DNA from: Streptomyces sp. NBC_01439
GTDB taxonomy: Bacteria; Actinomycetota; Actinomycetes; Streptomycetales; Streptomycetaceae
Direction: 5' to 3'
Length of the DNA: 64,000 nucleotides
NCBI RefSeq assembly: GCF_036227605.1
Contig: NZ_CP109487.1
Location: 2,046,001 to 2,110,000 of the forward strand
The translations under genes were made by a program, and so were the position numbers. The notes beneath the pieces are model-generated. The model was given only the letters and a program-made list of their open reading frames with translations. It did not search any database and had not been told where the DNA came from. This document shows positions 33,649 to 43,067 of the stretch, piece by piece; the first letter of the stretch is position 1, and each line of letters starts with the position of its first letter.

Positions 33649-33709
33649 GTGCAGGTTCTCCGGAATTCTCCTCAGGGCAGCCAGATGCCGGTGGCGAGCC
33701 AATGCGGAG

Positions 33710-33729
33710 ATATTAGCACGATCGTTCGT
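33710..33729 (-). promoter_or_regulatory. Hydrolase promoter: -10 TAATAT with adjacent TetR-like motif
   Basis: On the minus strand TAATAT (33715-33710) directly follows ACGAACGATCGTGC (33729-33716). The latter is the reverse complement of GCACGATCGTTCGT, which matches the motif at the TetR promoter (32029) at 12 of 14 positions and contains the CACGA-N4-TCGTG dyad. Confidence 0.5.
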
Positions 33730-34116
33730 GTTGTTTCCTGGTGAGCGCATGGCGACCACCGCTGGGCCCGTTGTCCGTTCTCATCGGAACCAGGCGCGTC
33801 TCATCAGCTCTGCAAGGGTCGATCAGGCGTCGTCACTGCCGACCAGGAGGGACGGCCTCTCCGGCGCATCGTTGCCGGATGGCGCAGCGTTGCAGAGCAA
33901 CAGCGGCAACGATCAATGCGGGTAGGCCCTTGACCAGTGGCGATGGGCCGTCAGCAGGCGATCGCGACGGCGCAACGGGAGTTGCTGTCGCTCCTGTTTC
34001 CTCATCACGTACTGCAACGTTCGCCGGGTCGTCCATGCTGGTTCTCCCTCCCGCAATCCGCCGGATGGACACCAACTCCCGTTACGTGGAACGGGTTGCA
34101 CGAATGGAGAATCACG
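33730..34116. other. Intergenic region without a supported gene
   Basis: Lower GC than its surroundings. It holds short inverted repeats such as CCCGTT-N6-AACGGG (34078-34095), just upstream of the small membrane-protein gene. Open frames on both strands lack ribosome sites and recognisable domains. Confidence 0.5.
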
Positions 34117-34324
34117 ATGGACCGTCCTCTGCCGTCACTGAGGTCGACCCTGGTGCTTCTGCTCGCTCTGCTAGCCGGCACGGTGCCAGGTGGGCTGACA
34201 GCCGTCACGGGGGCGGGCGCCGCGCGCATCCTCCTCGCGGGCATCGCCGTGGTGGGCCCGGCCGTACCCTTCTTCGGCCACCCCATTGATACCGACGGCC
34301 GCGGGACGGCCAAGGAACAGCACC

Positions 34325-34332
<8 letters not shown>
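34117..34332 (+). CDS. Small two-helix membrane protein
   Basis: 71 residues from ATG at 34117 with GGAG 7 bases upstream. Two hydrophobic segments (STLVLLLALLAGTVPGGLTA and ARILLAGIAVVGPAVPFFG) are joined by a short Gly/Ala turn; the tail is polar (DTDGRGTAKEQHHG). Its last 8 bp overlap the start of the receiver-domain gene, so both are translated together. It may anchor or sense for that protein; no family recognised. Confidence 0.6.
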
Positions 34333-35401
<1,069 letters not shown>

Positions 35402-35428
35402 AGGACCGCGGGACACCAGAGCTCCCGC

Positions 35429-35457
35429 TTGCAGCAGATAAGACGAAATCGTATAGT
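35429..35457 (+). promoter_or_regulatory. Promoter of the MarR gene, leaderless start predicted
   Basis: TTGCAG (35429-35434), a 17-bp spacer and TATAGT (35452-35457) lie just before GTG at 35466. Transcription would begin at or next to the start codon, and no ribosome-binding site exists. CGAAA and TTCGAAAAC around the -10 are candidate MarR half-sites. Confidence 0.6.
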
Positions 35458-35465
35458 TCGAAAAC

Positions 35466-35897
35466 GTGAAGTCCGAAACCGTGCCATCTGACTGGTCGGC
35501 CCTGCTGGCGCTCCAGCGGGCCACCCATGCCACCCTCCAGGTGCTCGCCGGCGAGCTGGTCGACCTGGATCTGACCGCCTCCGAAATCAACGCGCTGGCC
35601 AATCTCGCCGACGGCCACGGGCGCACCGTGTCCGAGCTGGGAGCGGCCGTGGGGACCCGACCCAGCACGCTGACCAGCGTGCTGGACCGCCTGGAGCGGC
35701 GTGGTCACATCACCCGGGGCGCCCGTCCCGGAGACCGCCGGGCGGTGCTCGTCGTACTCACCGACTCCGGGCAGGTGGCTGCCGCGAGGATCCGGCGGAC
35801 CATCACCGATCTGGAGCGGCGCGCGCTCGACGGCCTGTCGCCCGAGGCGGTCGCCGGGCTACGCGCAGCACTACGAGCCATGACCGAGGTGACCTGA
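35466..35897 (+). CDS. MarR-family transcriptional regulator
   Basis: 143 residues starting with GTG. The winged helix is TASEINALANLADGHGRTVSELGAAVG followed by the recognition helix TRPSTLTSVLDRLERRGHIT and the wing RGARPGDRRAVLVVLTDSG. Flanking helices form the dimer interface. Overlap of its TGA with the ATG of the next gene (TGATG) shows coupling. Probably autoregulated through the promoter at 35429-35457. Confidence 0.9.
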   Translation: MKSETVPSDWSALLALQRATHATLQVLAGELVDLDLTASEINALANLADGHGRTVSELGAAVGTRPSTLTSVLDRLERRGHITRGARPGDRRAVLVVLTDSGQVAAARIRRTITDLERRALDGLSPEAVAGLRAALRAMTEVT

Positions 35898-36304
35898 TGA
35901 CCGAACCCACCTTTGACGCATTGATGACCGAAGTGATGGCGAGCGCCGAGCGGTTCGGTCACCGGGAGCACGTCCACCTGACCTGGCTGGCCGCGCGCCG
36001 CTGCGGCATACCCGCGGCGATCGTGCTGGTCAGTGACGGCATCCGGCGGACCGCCCGCTACGCGGGTGCGCCGCAGAAGTACCACGCGACCGTCAGCCGT
36101 GCCTGGGTGGAGCTGGTCGGGTACTACGCGGCCGAGGACGGCGACGACGACTACGCCGCCTTCGCCGACCGCCACCCCGCACTGCTCGACAAGCGTCTGC
36201 TGACGCACTACTACCGTCCGGCCACGCTGGCCGCCCCGCAGGCGAAAAACGGCTGGGTGGAGCCCGACCTCGCCCCCTTCCCCGGGCGGGACGCCGCCGC
36301 GTAG
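35897..36304 (+). CDS. Conserved hypothetical protein coupled to MarR
   Basis: 135 residues. Notable blocks are FGHREHVHLTWLAARRCG, KYHATVSRAWVELVGYYAAE, HPALLDKRLLTHYYRPATLA and NGWVEPDLAPFP, i.e. several His, Tyr and Trp residues at conserved-looking spacing. Similar short proteins occur near MarR regulators in actinomycetes but I know no established function. It could be an enzyme regulated by the coupled MarR protein. Confidence 0.7.
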   Translation: MTEPTFDALMTEVMASAERFGHREHVHLTWLAARRCGIPAAIVLVSDGIRRTARYAGAPQKYHATVSRAWVELVGYYAAEDGDDDYAAFADRHPALLDKRLLTHYYRPATLAAPQAKNGWVEPDLAPFPGRDAAA

Positions 36305-36310
36305 CGGCAC

Positions 36311-37330
36311 TCAGTCCTCGTGCTTCGCCCGGCTGGGCTGGACGCGCTTGGGCTCGCCCGGCATCTTCGGGTAGTCCGGGGGGTAGGGCATGTCCCCCAG
36401 GCCGTGCTCGTGTTCGTCGCGGGCCGCGAGTTCCAGTACGGCGTCCAGCGCGAAGGCGTGCTCGTCCATGTCGGCGTGCAGATCGCCCAGTTCGGCGAAG
36501 CGGGCCGGCATCGTCACGATGTCGAAGTCGCGGGGCTCGGCGTCGTCCACCTCGTCCCAGCGCAGCGGCGCCGATACCGGTGCGTGCGGGCGGGGGCGGA
36601 CGGAGTAGGCGGAGGCGATCGTGCGGTCGCGTGCGGTCTGGTTGTAGTCGACGAAGATCCGCTCGCCGCGCTCCTCCTTCCACCAGGCCGTCGTGACCTT
36701 GCCCGGCATGCGGCGTTCCAGTTCTCGGCCGAGGGCGATGGCGCACCGCCGGACCTCGGTGAAGGTCCAGCGCGGCTCGATCGGCACGAAGACGTGCAGC
36801 CCACGGCCGCCCGAGGTCTTGGGCCAGCCGCGCAGCCCCAGCTCCTCCAACAGGGCTCGCAGTTCATGGGCGGCCGCCACCGCATGGTGATAGTCGGTGC
36901 CCGGCTGTGGGTCCAGGTCGATCCGGAGCTCGTCGGGACGGTCGGTGTCCTCGCGCCGCACCGGCCAGGGATGGAAGGTGAGGCACCCCAGGTTGGCCGC
37001 CCACAGGACGGCGGCCGGTTCGGTCGGGCAGATCTCGTCGGCCGTGCGGCCGCTCGGGAAGGCGATGTGTGCGGTGGGGATCCAGTCGGGGAGGTTCTTG
37101 GGTGCCCGCTTCTGGAAGAAGGACTCGCCCTCCACCCCGTCCGGAAAGCGTTCCAGGGTCGTGGGCCGGTCGCGCAGAGCGCGCGTGATGCCGGGCGCGA
37201 CCGCCAGGTAGTACTCGGCCACGTGCCGCTTGGTGAGGCCGCGCTCCGGGAAGTACACCTTGTCCGGGCTGGACAGCCGTACCGTCCGCCCGCCCGCGTC
37301 CAGCTCGATCGCATTACCGGCAGCACCCAT
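36311..37330 (-). CDS. LigD-type DNA polymerase/primase domain protein (NHEJ)
   Basis: 339 residues from the ATG at 37330. A stand-alone archaeo-eukaryotic-primase-type polymerase as in bacterial non-homologous end joining. Seen are SPDKVYFPERGLTKRHVAEYY, the metal-binding RIDLDPQPGTDY (DxD), KTSGGRGLHVFVPI and IFVDYNQTARDRTIASAYSVR. The ATP-dependent ligase at 37406 is divergent with 75 bp between starts, so both probably respond together. No ku gene occurs in the window. Confidence 0.92.
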   Translation of the reverse strand: MGAAGNAIELDAGGRTVRLSSPDKVYFPERGLTKRHVAEYYLAVAPGITRALRDRPTTLERFPDGVEGESFFQKRAPKNLPDWIPTAHIAFPSGRTADEICPTEPAAVLWAANLGCLTFHPWPVRREDTDRPDELRIDLDPQPGTDYHHAVAAAHELRALLEELGLRGWPKTSGGRGLHVFVPIEPRWTFTEVRRCAIALGRELERRMPGKVTTAWWKEERGERIFVDYNQTARDRTIASAYSVRPRPHAPVSAPLRWDEVDDAEPRDFDIVTMPARFAELGDLHADMDEHAFALDAVLELAARDEHEHGLGDMPYPPDYPKMPGEPKRVQPSRAKHED

Positions 37331-37405
37331 GTGCGCCACGGTAGGCGGGCCCGGTCATGCCCGCATACCGGGCAGGTCCGGACGTACCACCGCAGAATCG
37401 AAGGC

Positions 37406-38503
37406 ATGGATCTGCCAGTGATGCCGCCCGTGAAACCGATGCTCGCCAAGTCCGTCGCAAAGATCCCGCCGGGAATGCAGTACGAGGCCAAGTGGGACGG
37501 CTTCCGGGCCATCGTGCATCGCGACGGCGACGAGATCGAGCTCGGCAGTCGCACGGGCAAGTCCCTCACCAGGTACTTCCCCGAGCTGGTGAAGGCCCTG
37601 AAGAGCAATCTGCCGAACCGTTGCGTCATGGACGGCGAGATCGTCATCGTTCATGGCGGGCGCCTCGATTTCGACCGGCTGACCGAGCGGATCCATCCCG
37701 CGCAGTCCCGCGTCGCCATGCTGGCCGAGACGACGCCCGCCAGCTTCGTCGCCTTCGACCTGCTCGCACTGGGCGACGACGCGCTGCTCGACACCCCTCT
37801 CGCCGACCGCCGTGCCGCCCTCGTCCGCTCCCTCTCCACCGCTCGGCCCCCCGTGCATCTCGCGCCCGCGACCACCGACCCCGCGCTCGCGCAGGAGTGG
37901 TTCGAGCGATTCGAGGGCGCCGGGCTCGACGGAGTGATCGCCAAGCCCCTCGATCTCCCCTACCGGCCCGATGCCCGCCTCATGTTCAAGGTCAAACACG
38001 AACGTACCGCCGACGTCGTCGTCGCGGGTTTCCGTTTCCACAAGAGCGGTCCGATTGTCGGATCACTGCTGCTCGGCTTGTACGACGTCCACGGCACCCT
38101 CCAGCACGTGGGCGTGTGCGCCGCCTTCCCCATGAAGCGCCGCGCCGAGCTGGTCGAGGAACTCGAACCGCTACGGATGCCCGACCCGACCGGCCACCCG
38201 TGGGCCGCCTGGGCCGAGGAGTCCGCCCACGAGAGTGCCCGGCTGCCCGGCGCGCAGAGCCGCTGGACCGGCAAGAAGGACCTGTCCTGGATTCCGCTGC
38301 GACCCGAGCGGGTCGTCGAGGTGAAGTACGACCACATGGAGGGCGACCGCTTCCGGCACACCGCCCAGTTCCACCGCTGGCGGCCCGACCGGACGCCCGA
38401 GGGTTGCACCTACGCCCAGTTGGAGGAGGTCGTCGGCTACGACCTCACCGAGGTGCTCGGTCCCACCGCCGGCGCCACCGGCGCCGACGACTCCCCCGAC
38501 TGA
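37406..38503 (+). CDS. ATP-dependent DNA ligase (LigC/LigD ligase type)
   Basis: 365 residues. Nucleotidyl-transferase motifs: I, YEAKWDGFRAIV with the adenylated Lys; III, SFVAFDLLALGD; IV, GLDGVIAKPLDLPY; V, MFKVKHERTADVVV; then an OB-fold C-terminus with YDHMEGDRFRHTAQFHRWRPD. It seals double-strand breaks in NHEJ and is the divergent partner of the LigD-type polymerase, a split version of mycobacterial LigD. Confidence 0.92.
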   Translation: MDLPVMPPVKPMLAKSVAKIPPGMQYEAKWDGFRAIVHRDGDEIELGSRTGKSLTRYFPELVKALKSNLPNRCVMDGEIVIVHGGRLDFDRLTERIHPAQSRVAMLAETTPASFVAFDLLALGDDALLDTPLADRRAALVRSLSTARPPVHLAPATTDPALAQEWFERFEGAGLDGVIAKPLDLPYRPDARLMFKVKHERTADVVVAGFRFHKSGPIVGSLLLGLYDVHGTLQHVGVCAAFPMKRRAELVEELEPLRMPDPTGHPWAAWAEESAHESARLPGAQSRWTGKKDLSWIPLRPERVVEVKYDHMEGDRFRHTAQFHRWRPDRTPEGCTYAQLEEVVGYDLTEVLGPTAGATGADDSPD

Positions 38504-38587
38504 GCGACCGACCACCACCGGGCCACCACGCCCGAGCCGCCGCCCCCGCGCCGCCACGGCTGGGCCGCCACGTCGCCGCCCCTCGGC

Positions 38588-39988
38588 TCAGCCCGCCGTC
38601 AGCTTCTCCCACTCCTCCCGGTCCGGCCCCGACGCGTTCGGCGCGTAGTGCGGCCGAGCCGCCAGCCAGCTCGCCACCCTGGCGCGGACCTCCGGATCCG
38701 CGTACGCCCGCCCCGGCAGTTCCGCCAGGTGCCGGACCCGCGCCCGCGCCCGCATCACCTCCGGGTCCTCCAGCGCGCAGTCGAACAGCGCGGACACCTC
38801 GCGCGCCGTCCCGCCGCGCACCGCCCTGGTCGCGAAGCGCTCCCCGATGGCCGCGTCCGCGACGACCTGGAAGTCGAACCACGGTTTCAGGGTGTGCTCC
38901 GCCCAGGCGTGGTGATCGGTGGCGTACCGCGCCGATCCCGGATCCCGGTGCGCCGTACGGGCCACCCTGCGCGCCGCCCACAGTGCGAGCGAGGTCCCCT
39001 GCCCGAGGGTCGGGTTGGTGTGCGTGATCGAATCCCCGACCGGCACCAGCCCGGTCACCACCGGGCCCTCTTCGTCGACCAGCGCGCTCCACCGGTTGTC
39101 CAGGCTCGCCGTGGCCAGCACGCCCGACAGCGGCTCGGCGCCCAGTCCCAGCCAGGCCGCACCGGGCGGGAAGGTGCGCGCCACCGCCTCGAAGACGGCC
39201 GGGTCGCGCAGCGCCGAGCGCGTGGGGTCGGCGGTGTGCACGAACAGCGTCACGGCGAAGGTCCGGTTGTCGGCCGGGAAGGCGGCGCATCCGGCGAAGG
39301 GCCCACCGGTCACCGCCCACGGCCGACGCGGCCCCTCGTCCCTGCCCGCGGGCAGCCGGTACCAGCGGCAGAAGTATGCGAGCCCGGTGCGGTGCCGCTC
39401 CACGACGGGCGGTCGGCAGCCCGCTTCGGCCAGCCGGCGTTCGGTGCCGCCGCGCCGGCCACCGGCGTCCACGACGAGGTCCCCCGGGTAGCTCCCGATC
39501 TCGGTGGTCACTCCCGTCACCTGGATCCCGATGCCCTCGGACGACCCCGGGGCCGTGATCAGTTTGGTGACCGGCTCCCCGTACCGGACGACGACCCCCG
39601 GCTCCGCGCGCAGCGCCGTGGCCAGGGCGCTCTCCAGCACGATGCGCCGGGCCTGGAGCATCACCAGGTCCTCGTCGCCCGGTCGCGCGGGCGGACGTAC
39701 GTCGAACCAGTCCAGCTCGTGCCGTTCGCGGGCGCCGAGCCGGAGCATCTCCTCGTGGACGTCGGGCAGATCAGCGCGCAGCACGTTGCGGGCGGCCCCG
39801 AGCAGCACGTGCGGCTGGGCCGCCTGCGGTACCGTCGGCCGGCGCCAGCCGAAGAAGTCGCGGTCGAGCGCCGTGCCCGGAGCCCTCGTATCGCGTTCGA
39901 AGACCTCCGCCGTGTGTCCGCGCCGTGCCGCGAGCAGCGCGGTGGCGGCCCCCGCGACGCCTCCGCCGATGACCAGTACATGTGCCAT
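38588..39988 (-). CDS. FAD-dependent oxidoreductase (halogenase/monooxygenase-like flavoprotein)
   Basis: 466 residues from the ATG at 39988. It opens with the dinucleotide-binding VLVIGGGVAGAATALLAARRG. Later VVDAGGRRGGTERRLAEAG and VTGLVPVGDSITHTNPTLGQG match the second FAD-binding region of group A monooxygenases and tryptophan-halogenase-like proteins. The halogenase WxWxIP motif is not seen, so a hydroxylase, reductase or dehydrogenase role is more likely. No biosynthetic cluster surrounds it. Confidence 0.82.
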   Translation of the reverse strand: MAHVLVIGGGVAGAATALLAARRGHTAEVFERDTRAPGTALDRDFFGWRRPTVPQAAQPHVLLGAARNVLRADLPDVHEEMLRLGARERHELDWFDVRPPARPGDEDLVMLQARRIVLESALATALRAEPGVVVRYGEPVTKLITAPGSSEGIGIQVTGVTTEIGSYPGDLVVDAGGRRGGTERRLAEAGCRPPVVERHRTGLAYFCRWYRLPAGRDEGPRRPWAVTGGPFAGCAAFPADNRTFAVTLFVHTADPTRSALRDPAVFEAVARTFPPGAAWLGLGAEPLSGVLATASLDNRWSALVDEEGPVVTGLVPVGDSITHTNPTLGQGTSLALWAARRVARTAHRDPGSARYATDHHAWAEHTLKPWFDFQVVADAAIGERFATRAVRGGTAREVSALFDCALEDPEVMRARARVRHLAELPGRAYADPEVRARVASWLAARPHYAPNASGPDREEWEKLTAG

Positions 39989-40120
39989 GGAGCGTCCCCC
40001 CGAGCCGTTGGACCGTATGACGATCACACTGCTCAGAGCCTGCGCGAACGGGAGTCGACCGAAACCCGCACGGATGTCCGAAAAGCACTCCGGCGCACAC
40101 GCGCCGACTCACGCTCCGAG

Positions 40121-41098
40121 TCACATTCCGGCGCCCGCGCGGTGGGCCCGAACGGCCCGCCGGGTCTCCTCCTCGATCAGGTCGGCGTTGAGGGCCATCG
40201 CCGCCCGCACCCCCTGGGCGGCTGCACCCGGGACCTTCTCCAGCGGGGAGGTCACGTTGCCCGCGACCCAGACCCCGTGCAGGGCGGTGGCTCCGGTGGC
40301 CGGATCCGACTCGACGCAGGTACCGATCGCCCGGCCGTCCCGCTCCACGACCGTGGTCGGCAGACCGAGGCCGGTCAGGACGCCCGAGCGGGCGGTGAAC
40401 CGCGGGGCGACCACCAGGGCCCGGCACTCCACCACGGCGCCGTCCGCCAGGGTCACGCCGGTCAGCGCCCCGTCTTCGACCGCGAGGCCGGTCACCTCGC
40501 CCTCGACCACCCGGACGTCGAGGGCGGCGAGCAGTTCCCGGTCCTCGGCGGTGAGCTGCCAGGTGTGCGCGAGCAGGGTGGTCCGCCCGCTCCAATGCCG
40601 CCAGAGCTCGGCCTGGTGCACGGCGAGGGGCCCGTCCGCCAGCACCGCGATCGGCTGCTCCCGTACCTCCCAGCCGTGGCAGTACGGACAGTGCAGCACG
40701 TCCCGCCCCCAACGCGCGCCGAGGCCCGGCACGGCGGGAAGCTCGTCCACCAGACCGGTGGCGACCAGCAGCCGGCGCGCCCGGACGGACCTGCCGTCCC
40801 CGCAGCGGACCACGAAGGTCCCGTCGGGCAGCCGGTCCGCGGCGACGGCGGTGCCCGGCCGGATCTCCCCGCCGTAACCGGTCACCTCCGCGCGCCCCTT
40901 GGCCAGCAGTGAGGCGGGGCTCTCCCCGTCCTGCCCCAGGTACCCGTGCATGTGCGCGGCCGGGGCGTTGCGCGGGCTGCCGGAGTCGATGACCAGTACC
41001 GTACGGCGGGCCCGGACCAGGGTGAGTGCCCCGGCCAGCCCGGCGGCCCCACCGCCCACGACGACCACGTTGAAGGAGCTGTCGCTTGCGTTGTCCAT
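40121..41098 (-). CDS. NAD(P)/FAD-dependent oxidoreductase, thioredoxin-reductase-like
   Basis: 325 residues. FAD-binding VVVVGGGAAGLAGALTLVRA, then the paired-cysteine site HCPYCHGWEVRE at about residue 135 in the place of the CxxC of thioredoxin reductases, an NADPH-domain region around PIAVLADGPLAVHQA and the final ALHGVWVAGNVTSPLEKVPG. Proteins of this short type lack a cognate thioredoxin and often serve as dithiol oxidases or unknown reductases. Divergent from the XRE-cupin gene with an operator-like dyad between them. Confidence 0.87.
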   Translation of the reverse strand: MDNASDSSFNVVVVGGGAAGLAGALTLVRARRTVLVIDSGSPRNAPAAHMHGYLGQDGESPASLLAKGRAEVTGYGGEIRPGTAVAADRLPDGTFVVRCGDGRSVRARRLLVATGLVDELPAVPGLGARWGRDVLHCPYCHGWEVREQPIAVLADGPLAVHQAELWRHWSGRTTLLAHTWQLTAEDRELLAALDVRVVEGEVTGLAVEDGALTGVTLADGAVVECRALVVAPRFTARSGVLTGLGLPTTVVERDGRAIGTCVESDPATGATALHGVWVAGNVTSPLEKVPGAAAQGVRAAMALNADLIEEETRRAVRAHRAGAGM

Positions 41099-41128
41099 AC
41101 CTGTGAGGGTCTGCCCGCGACGGCCCGC

Positions 41129-41156
41129 TTGACAAATGTTGTTGCCGAAGCGGCAA
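41129..41156 (+). promoter_or_regulatory. TTGACA box and perfect TTGCCG-AAG-CGGCAA dyad
   Basis: TTGACA at 41129-41134 is followed by TTGCCG (41142-41147), AAG and CGGCAA (41151-41156). CAAATG occurs on both sides of the dyad. It lies between the divergent flavoprotein and XRE-cupin genes, 9 bp before the latter's ATG, and is the probable binding site of that regulator. Confidence 0.5.
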
Positions 41157-41164
41157 ATGGATCC

Positions 41165-41782
41165 ATGGCCACCGAGGAGCAGGACGAGGAACTCGCCGGC
41201 GTGCTCACCGCCGTGGGCCCGCGGCTGCGCGCCCTGCGCCGGGCGCGCGGCACCACGCTGGCCCAGCTCAGCGAGACCACGGGCATCTCCCTCTCGACCC
41301 TCTCCCGGCTGGAGTCCGGGCAGCGCAGGCCGACGCTGGAGCTGCTGCTTCCGCTGGCCAGGGCGCACCGGGTGGCGCTCGACGAGCTGGTCGGCGCCCC
41401 TGAGACCGGGGACCCCCGGGTCCGCCCGCGTCCCTTCGTCCGGCACGGCAGCACCTATGTGCCGCTGACCCGGAAATTCAGCGGGGTCCACGCCTTCAAG
41501 CAGATCCTGCCGCCCCTCGAAGCTCCGCCCGCCGAGCCCGAGCTACAGGTCCACGAGGGCTACGAGTGGCTGTACGTGCTCTCCGGACGCATCCGGCTGC
41601 TGCTCGGCGGGCACGACCTCGTCCTCGGTCCCGGCGAGGCCGCCGAGTTCGACACGCGCACCCCGCACGCCTTCTTCAACGCGGGTCCGCAGCCCGCGGA
41701 GTTCCTCAGCCTCTTCGGCCCCCAGGGCGAGCGGATCCACGTCCGGGCCCGGCCCACCCCTCCGTCGGAAGGACGTCCATGA
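41165..41782 (+). CDS. XRE-family regulator with C-terminal cupin domain
   Basis: 205 residues. The N-terminal HTH reads LRALRRARGTTLAQLSETTG, then ISLSTLSRLESGQRRPTLEL. After a linker, a cupin barrel follows with VHEGYEWLYVLSGRIRLLLG and LGPGEAAEFDTRTPHAFFN, containing the typical glycine and His/Glu positions. The cupin binds the effector. It probably controls the divergent flavoprotein. The stop overlaps the ATG of the NUDIX gene. Confidence 0.9.
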   Translation: MATEEQDEELAGVLTAVGPRLRALRRARGTTLAQLSETTGISLSTLSRLESGQRRPTLELLLPLARAHRVALDELVGAPETGDPRVRPRPFVRHGSTYVPLTRKFSGVHAFKQILPPLEAPPAEPELQVHEGYEWLYVLSGRIRLLLGGHDLVLGPGEAAEFDTRTPHAFFNAGPQPAEFLSLFGPQGERIHVRARPTPPSEGRP

Positions 41783-42282
41783 ACACCCCCCACGAACGCC
41801 CCGAGCGGGCCGCGCCGCAACCCCATGCCGTCGTCGGCGTCGGACTGGTCGTCCTGGCGGCGGACGGCCGGGTGTTGCTCGGCCAGGCGCACGACGGCCG
41901 GTGGGAACTGCCCGGCGGAAAGGTCGACCCCGGGGAGGGCTTCGAGCAGGCCGCCGCCCGGGAACTCGCCGAGGAGACGGACCTGCGGGCGGCCCCCGAG
42001 GCGATCCGGATCCTGTCCGTGCAGATCGACGCGCAGTCCGGCCTGGTCAGGTTGACGGCTGCCGCCGTCACCACCTCGGCGAAGGGCGTCCCGGCCGTCA
42101 CCGAGCCGCACAAGATCGCCCGCTGGCAGTGGTTCGCCCCCGCCGAGATCCCCTCGGCCCTGTACGCCCCGTCGGCGGCCGTGCTGCGCGCCTGGCGGCC
42201 GGACCTCACCGCGCTGCCGGACGTCGCCTCGTACGCCTACCCGACCTCGAACCCGGCGGCGCGGGCCGGGCAGGATCTTTGA
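41779..42282 (+). CDS. NUDIX hydrolase
   Basis: 167 residues. The NUDIX box lies in GRWELPGGKVDPGEGFEQ...REL AEETDL (about residues 37-62); the essential Glu-rich REL-EE part is intact, and the last Gly of the consensus is replaced by Asp. It hydrolyses a nucleoside diphosphate linked to another group X, such as oxidised nucleotides. ATGA overlap with the XRE-cupin gene suggests a shared transcript. Confidence 0.9.
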   Translation: MNTPHERPERAAPQPHAVVGVGLVVLAADGRVLLGQAHDGRWELPGGKVDPGEGFEQAAARELAEETDLRAAPEAIRILSVQIDAQSGLVRLTAAAVTTSAKGVPAVTEPHKIARWQWFAPAEIPSALYAPSAAVLRAWRPDLTALPDVASYAYPTSNPAARAGQDL

Positions 42283-42309
42283 GAACCCGACCTTTTGAGA
42301 ACACGACCT
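42278..42309. repeat. Two tandem 16-bp repeats at the NUDIX stop
   Basis: TTTGAGAACCCGACCT and TTTGAGAACACGACCT are adjacent (42278-42293, 42294-42309) and differ at one base. The NUDIX stop lies in the first copy and the GPP34 stop touches the second. Confidence 0.7.
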
Positions 42310-42970
42310 ACGTGGTGGCCGTCAGGACCGTCACCGTGGTCACCGTCACCATCGCGGCCTGCATGTCCTGGATGGCCGCCCGGACGCTCTCGTCCGCCCA
42401 CCGGCCGGCGGCCATCTCCGCCGTCCTCTCGGTCACCTCGTCGGGCTGCCGGCCGGGGAAGGCGAGCCGGTGCAGCTTGGCCGAGTGGATCAGGGCGATG
42501 AGTCCCGCCGTCCGCTCGTCCGGCGCGGCGCCGCCGAAGACGACCTCGTGGAGCCGCTCGCGCAGGGCGCGCTCGACCGTGCCGTCCGCCTCCGGATAGC
42601 GGCGCTGCGGGAACACCCCGAACACCTTGTGCACCTGCGCCACGACCAGCCCGCGCTCGCTCAACCTCTCCAGGGCGGCACCGACCGCCCTGGGCTGGTC
42701 CTTCGTCAGCCAGTCCGTCACCCGGCACTTGCCGCGGCCCCGCAGCCAGGCCTGCATCAACCGGATCCGACCGTCGAGCAGTTCTTCCCCCGTGGACTCG
42801 GTGTTCCCGAGCTCCAGGTACTTGCCCGACACCGACACCCGCTCCGCCAGGACGAGTTCGAGCAGCAGCGCGCCCGCCACGGCCCAACCCGCCGCCTGCC
42901 GCTGCCGCGCCGCCCCGGATTCGTCGTCCAGGGACAGCAGCATGATCTCCTCGGCCAGTGTGATCCTCAC
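42308..42970 (-). CDS. GPP34 (GOLPH3/Vps74-like) family protein
   Basis: 220 residues starting GTG (MRITLAEEIMLLSLDDESG). The pattern matches the prokaryotic GPP34 family: a first helix with LAEEIMLL, GWAVAGALLLELVLAERVSV, then LTKDQPRAVGAALERLSERGLV and GLIALIHSAKLHRLAFPG. Eukaryotic relatives bind phosphoinositides; the bacterial role is unknown, possibly lipid binding at membranes. It is 97 bp downstream of the exporter start-to-stop block on the same strand. Confidence 0.88.
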   Translation of the reverse strand: MRITLAEEIMLLSLDDESGAARQRQAAGWAVAGALLLELVLAERVSVSGKYLELGNTESTGEELLDGRIRLMQAWLRGRGKCRVTDWLTKDQPRAVGAALERLSERGLVVAQVHKVFGVFPQRRYPEADGTVERALRERLHEVVFGGAAPDERTAGLIALIHSAKLHRLAFPGRQPDEVTERTAEMAAGRWADESVRAAIQDMQAAMVTVTTVTVLTATT

Positions 42971-43067
42971 GAGCGCCCCCCGTCGTCCGCCTGACGGTCC
43001 GTCCGTCCTACCGCCTCGTGGGGGATGACGAGCGTCCGACGCGCGAGGTTGCCTTCCGGTCCGGGCC

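Noticed and set aside
33741..34289. Plus- and minus-strand frames between the hydrolase and the small membrane-protein gene
   Set aside because: No ribosome sites, no recognisable domains and mutual overlap; treated as intergenic.
35402..35465. Ribosome-binding site search upstream of MarR
   Set aside because: No purine-rich site is present; the promoter spacing explains this as a leaderless message instead of a misplaced start.
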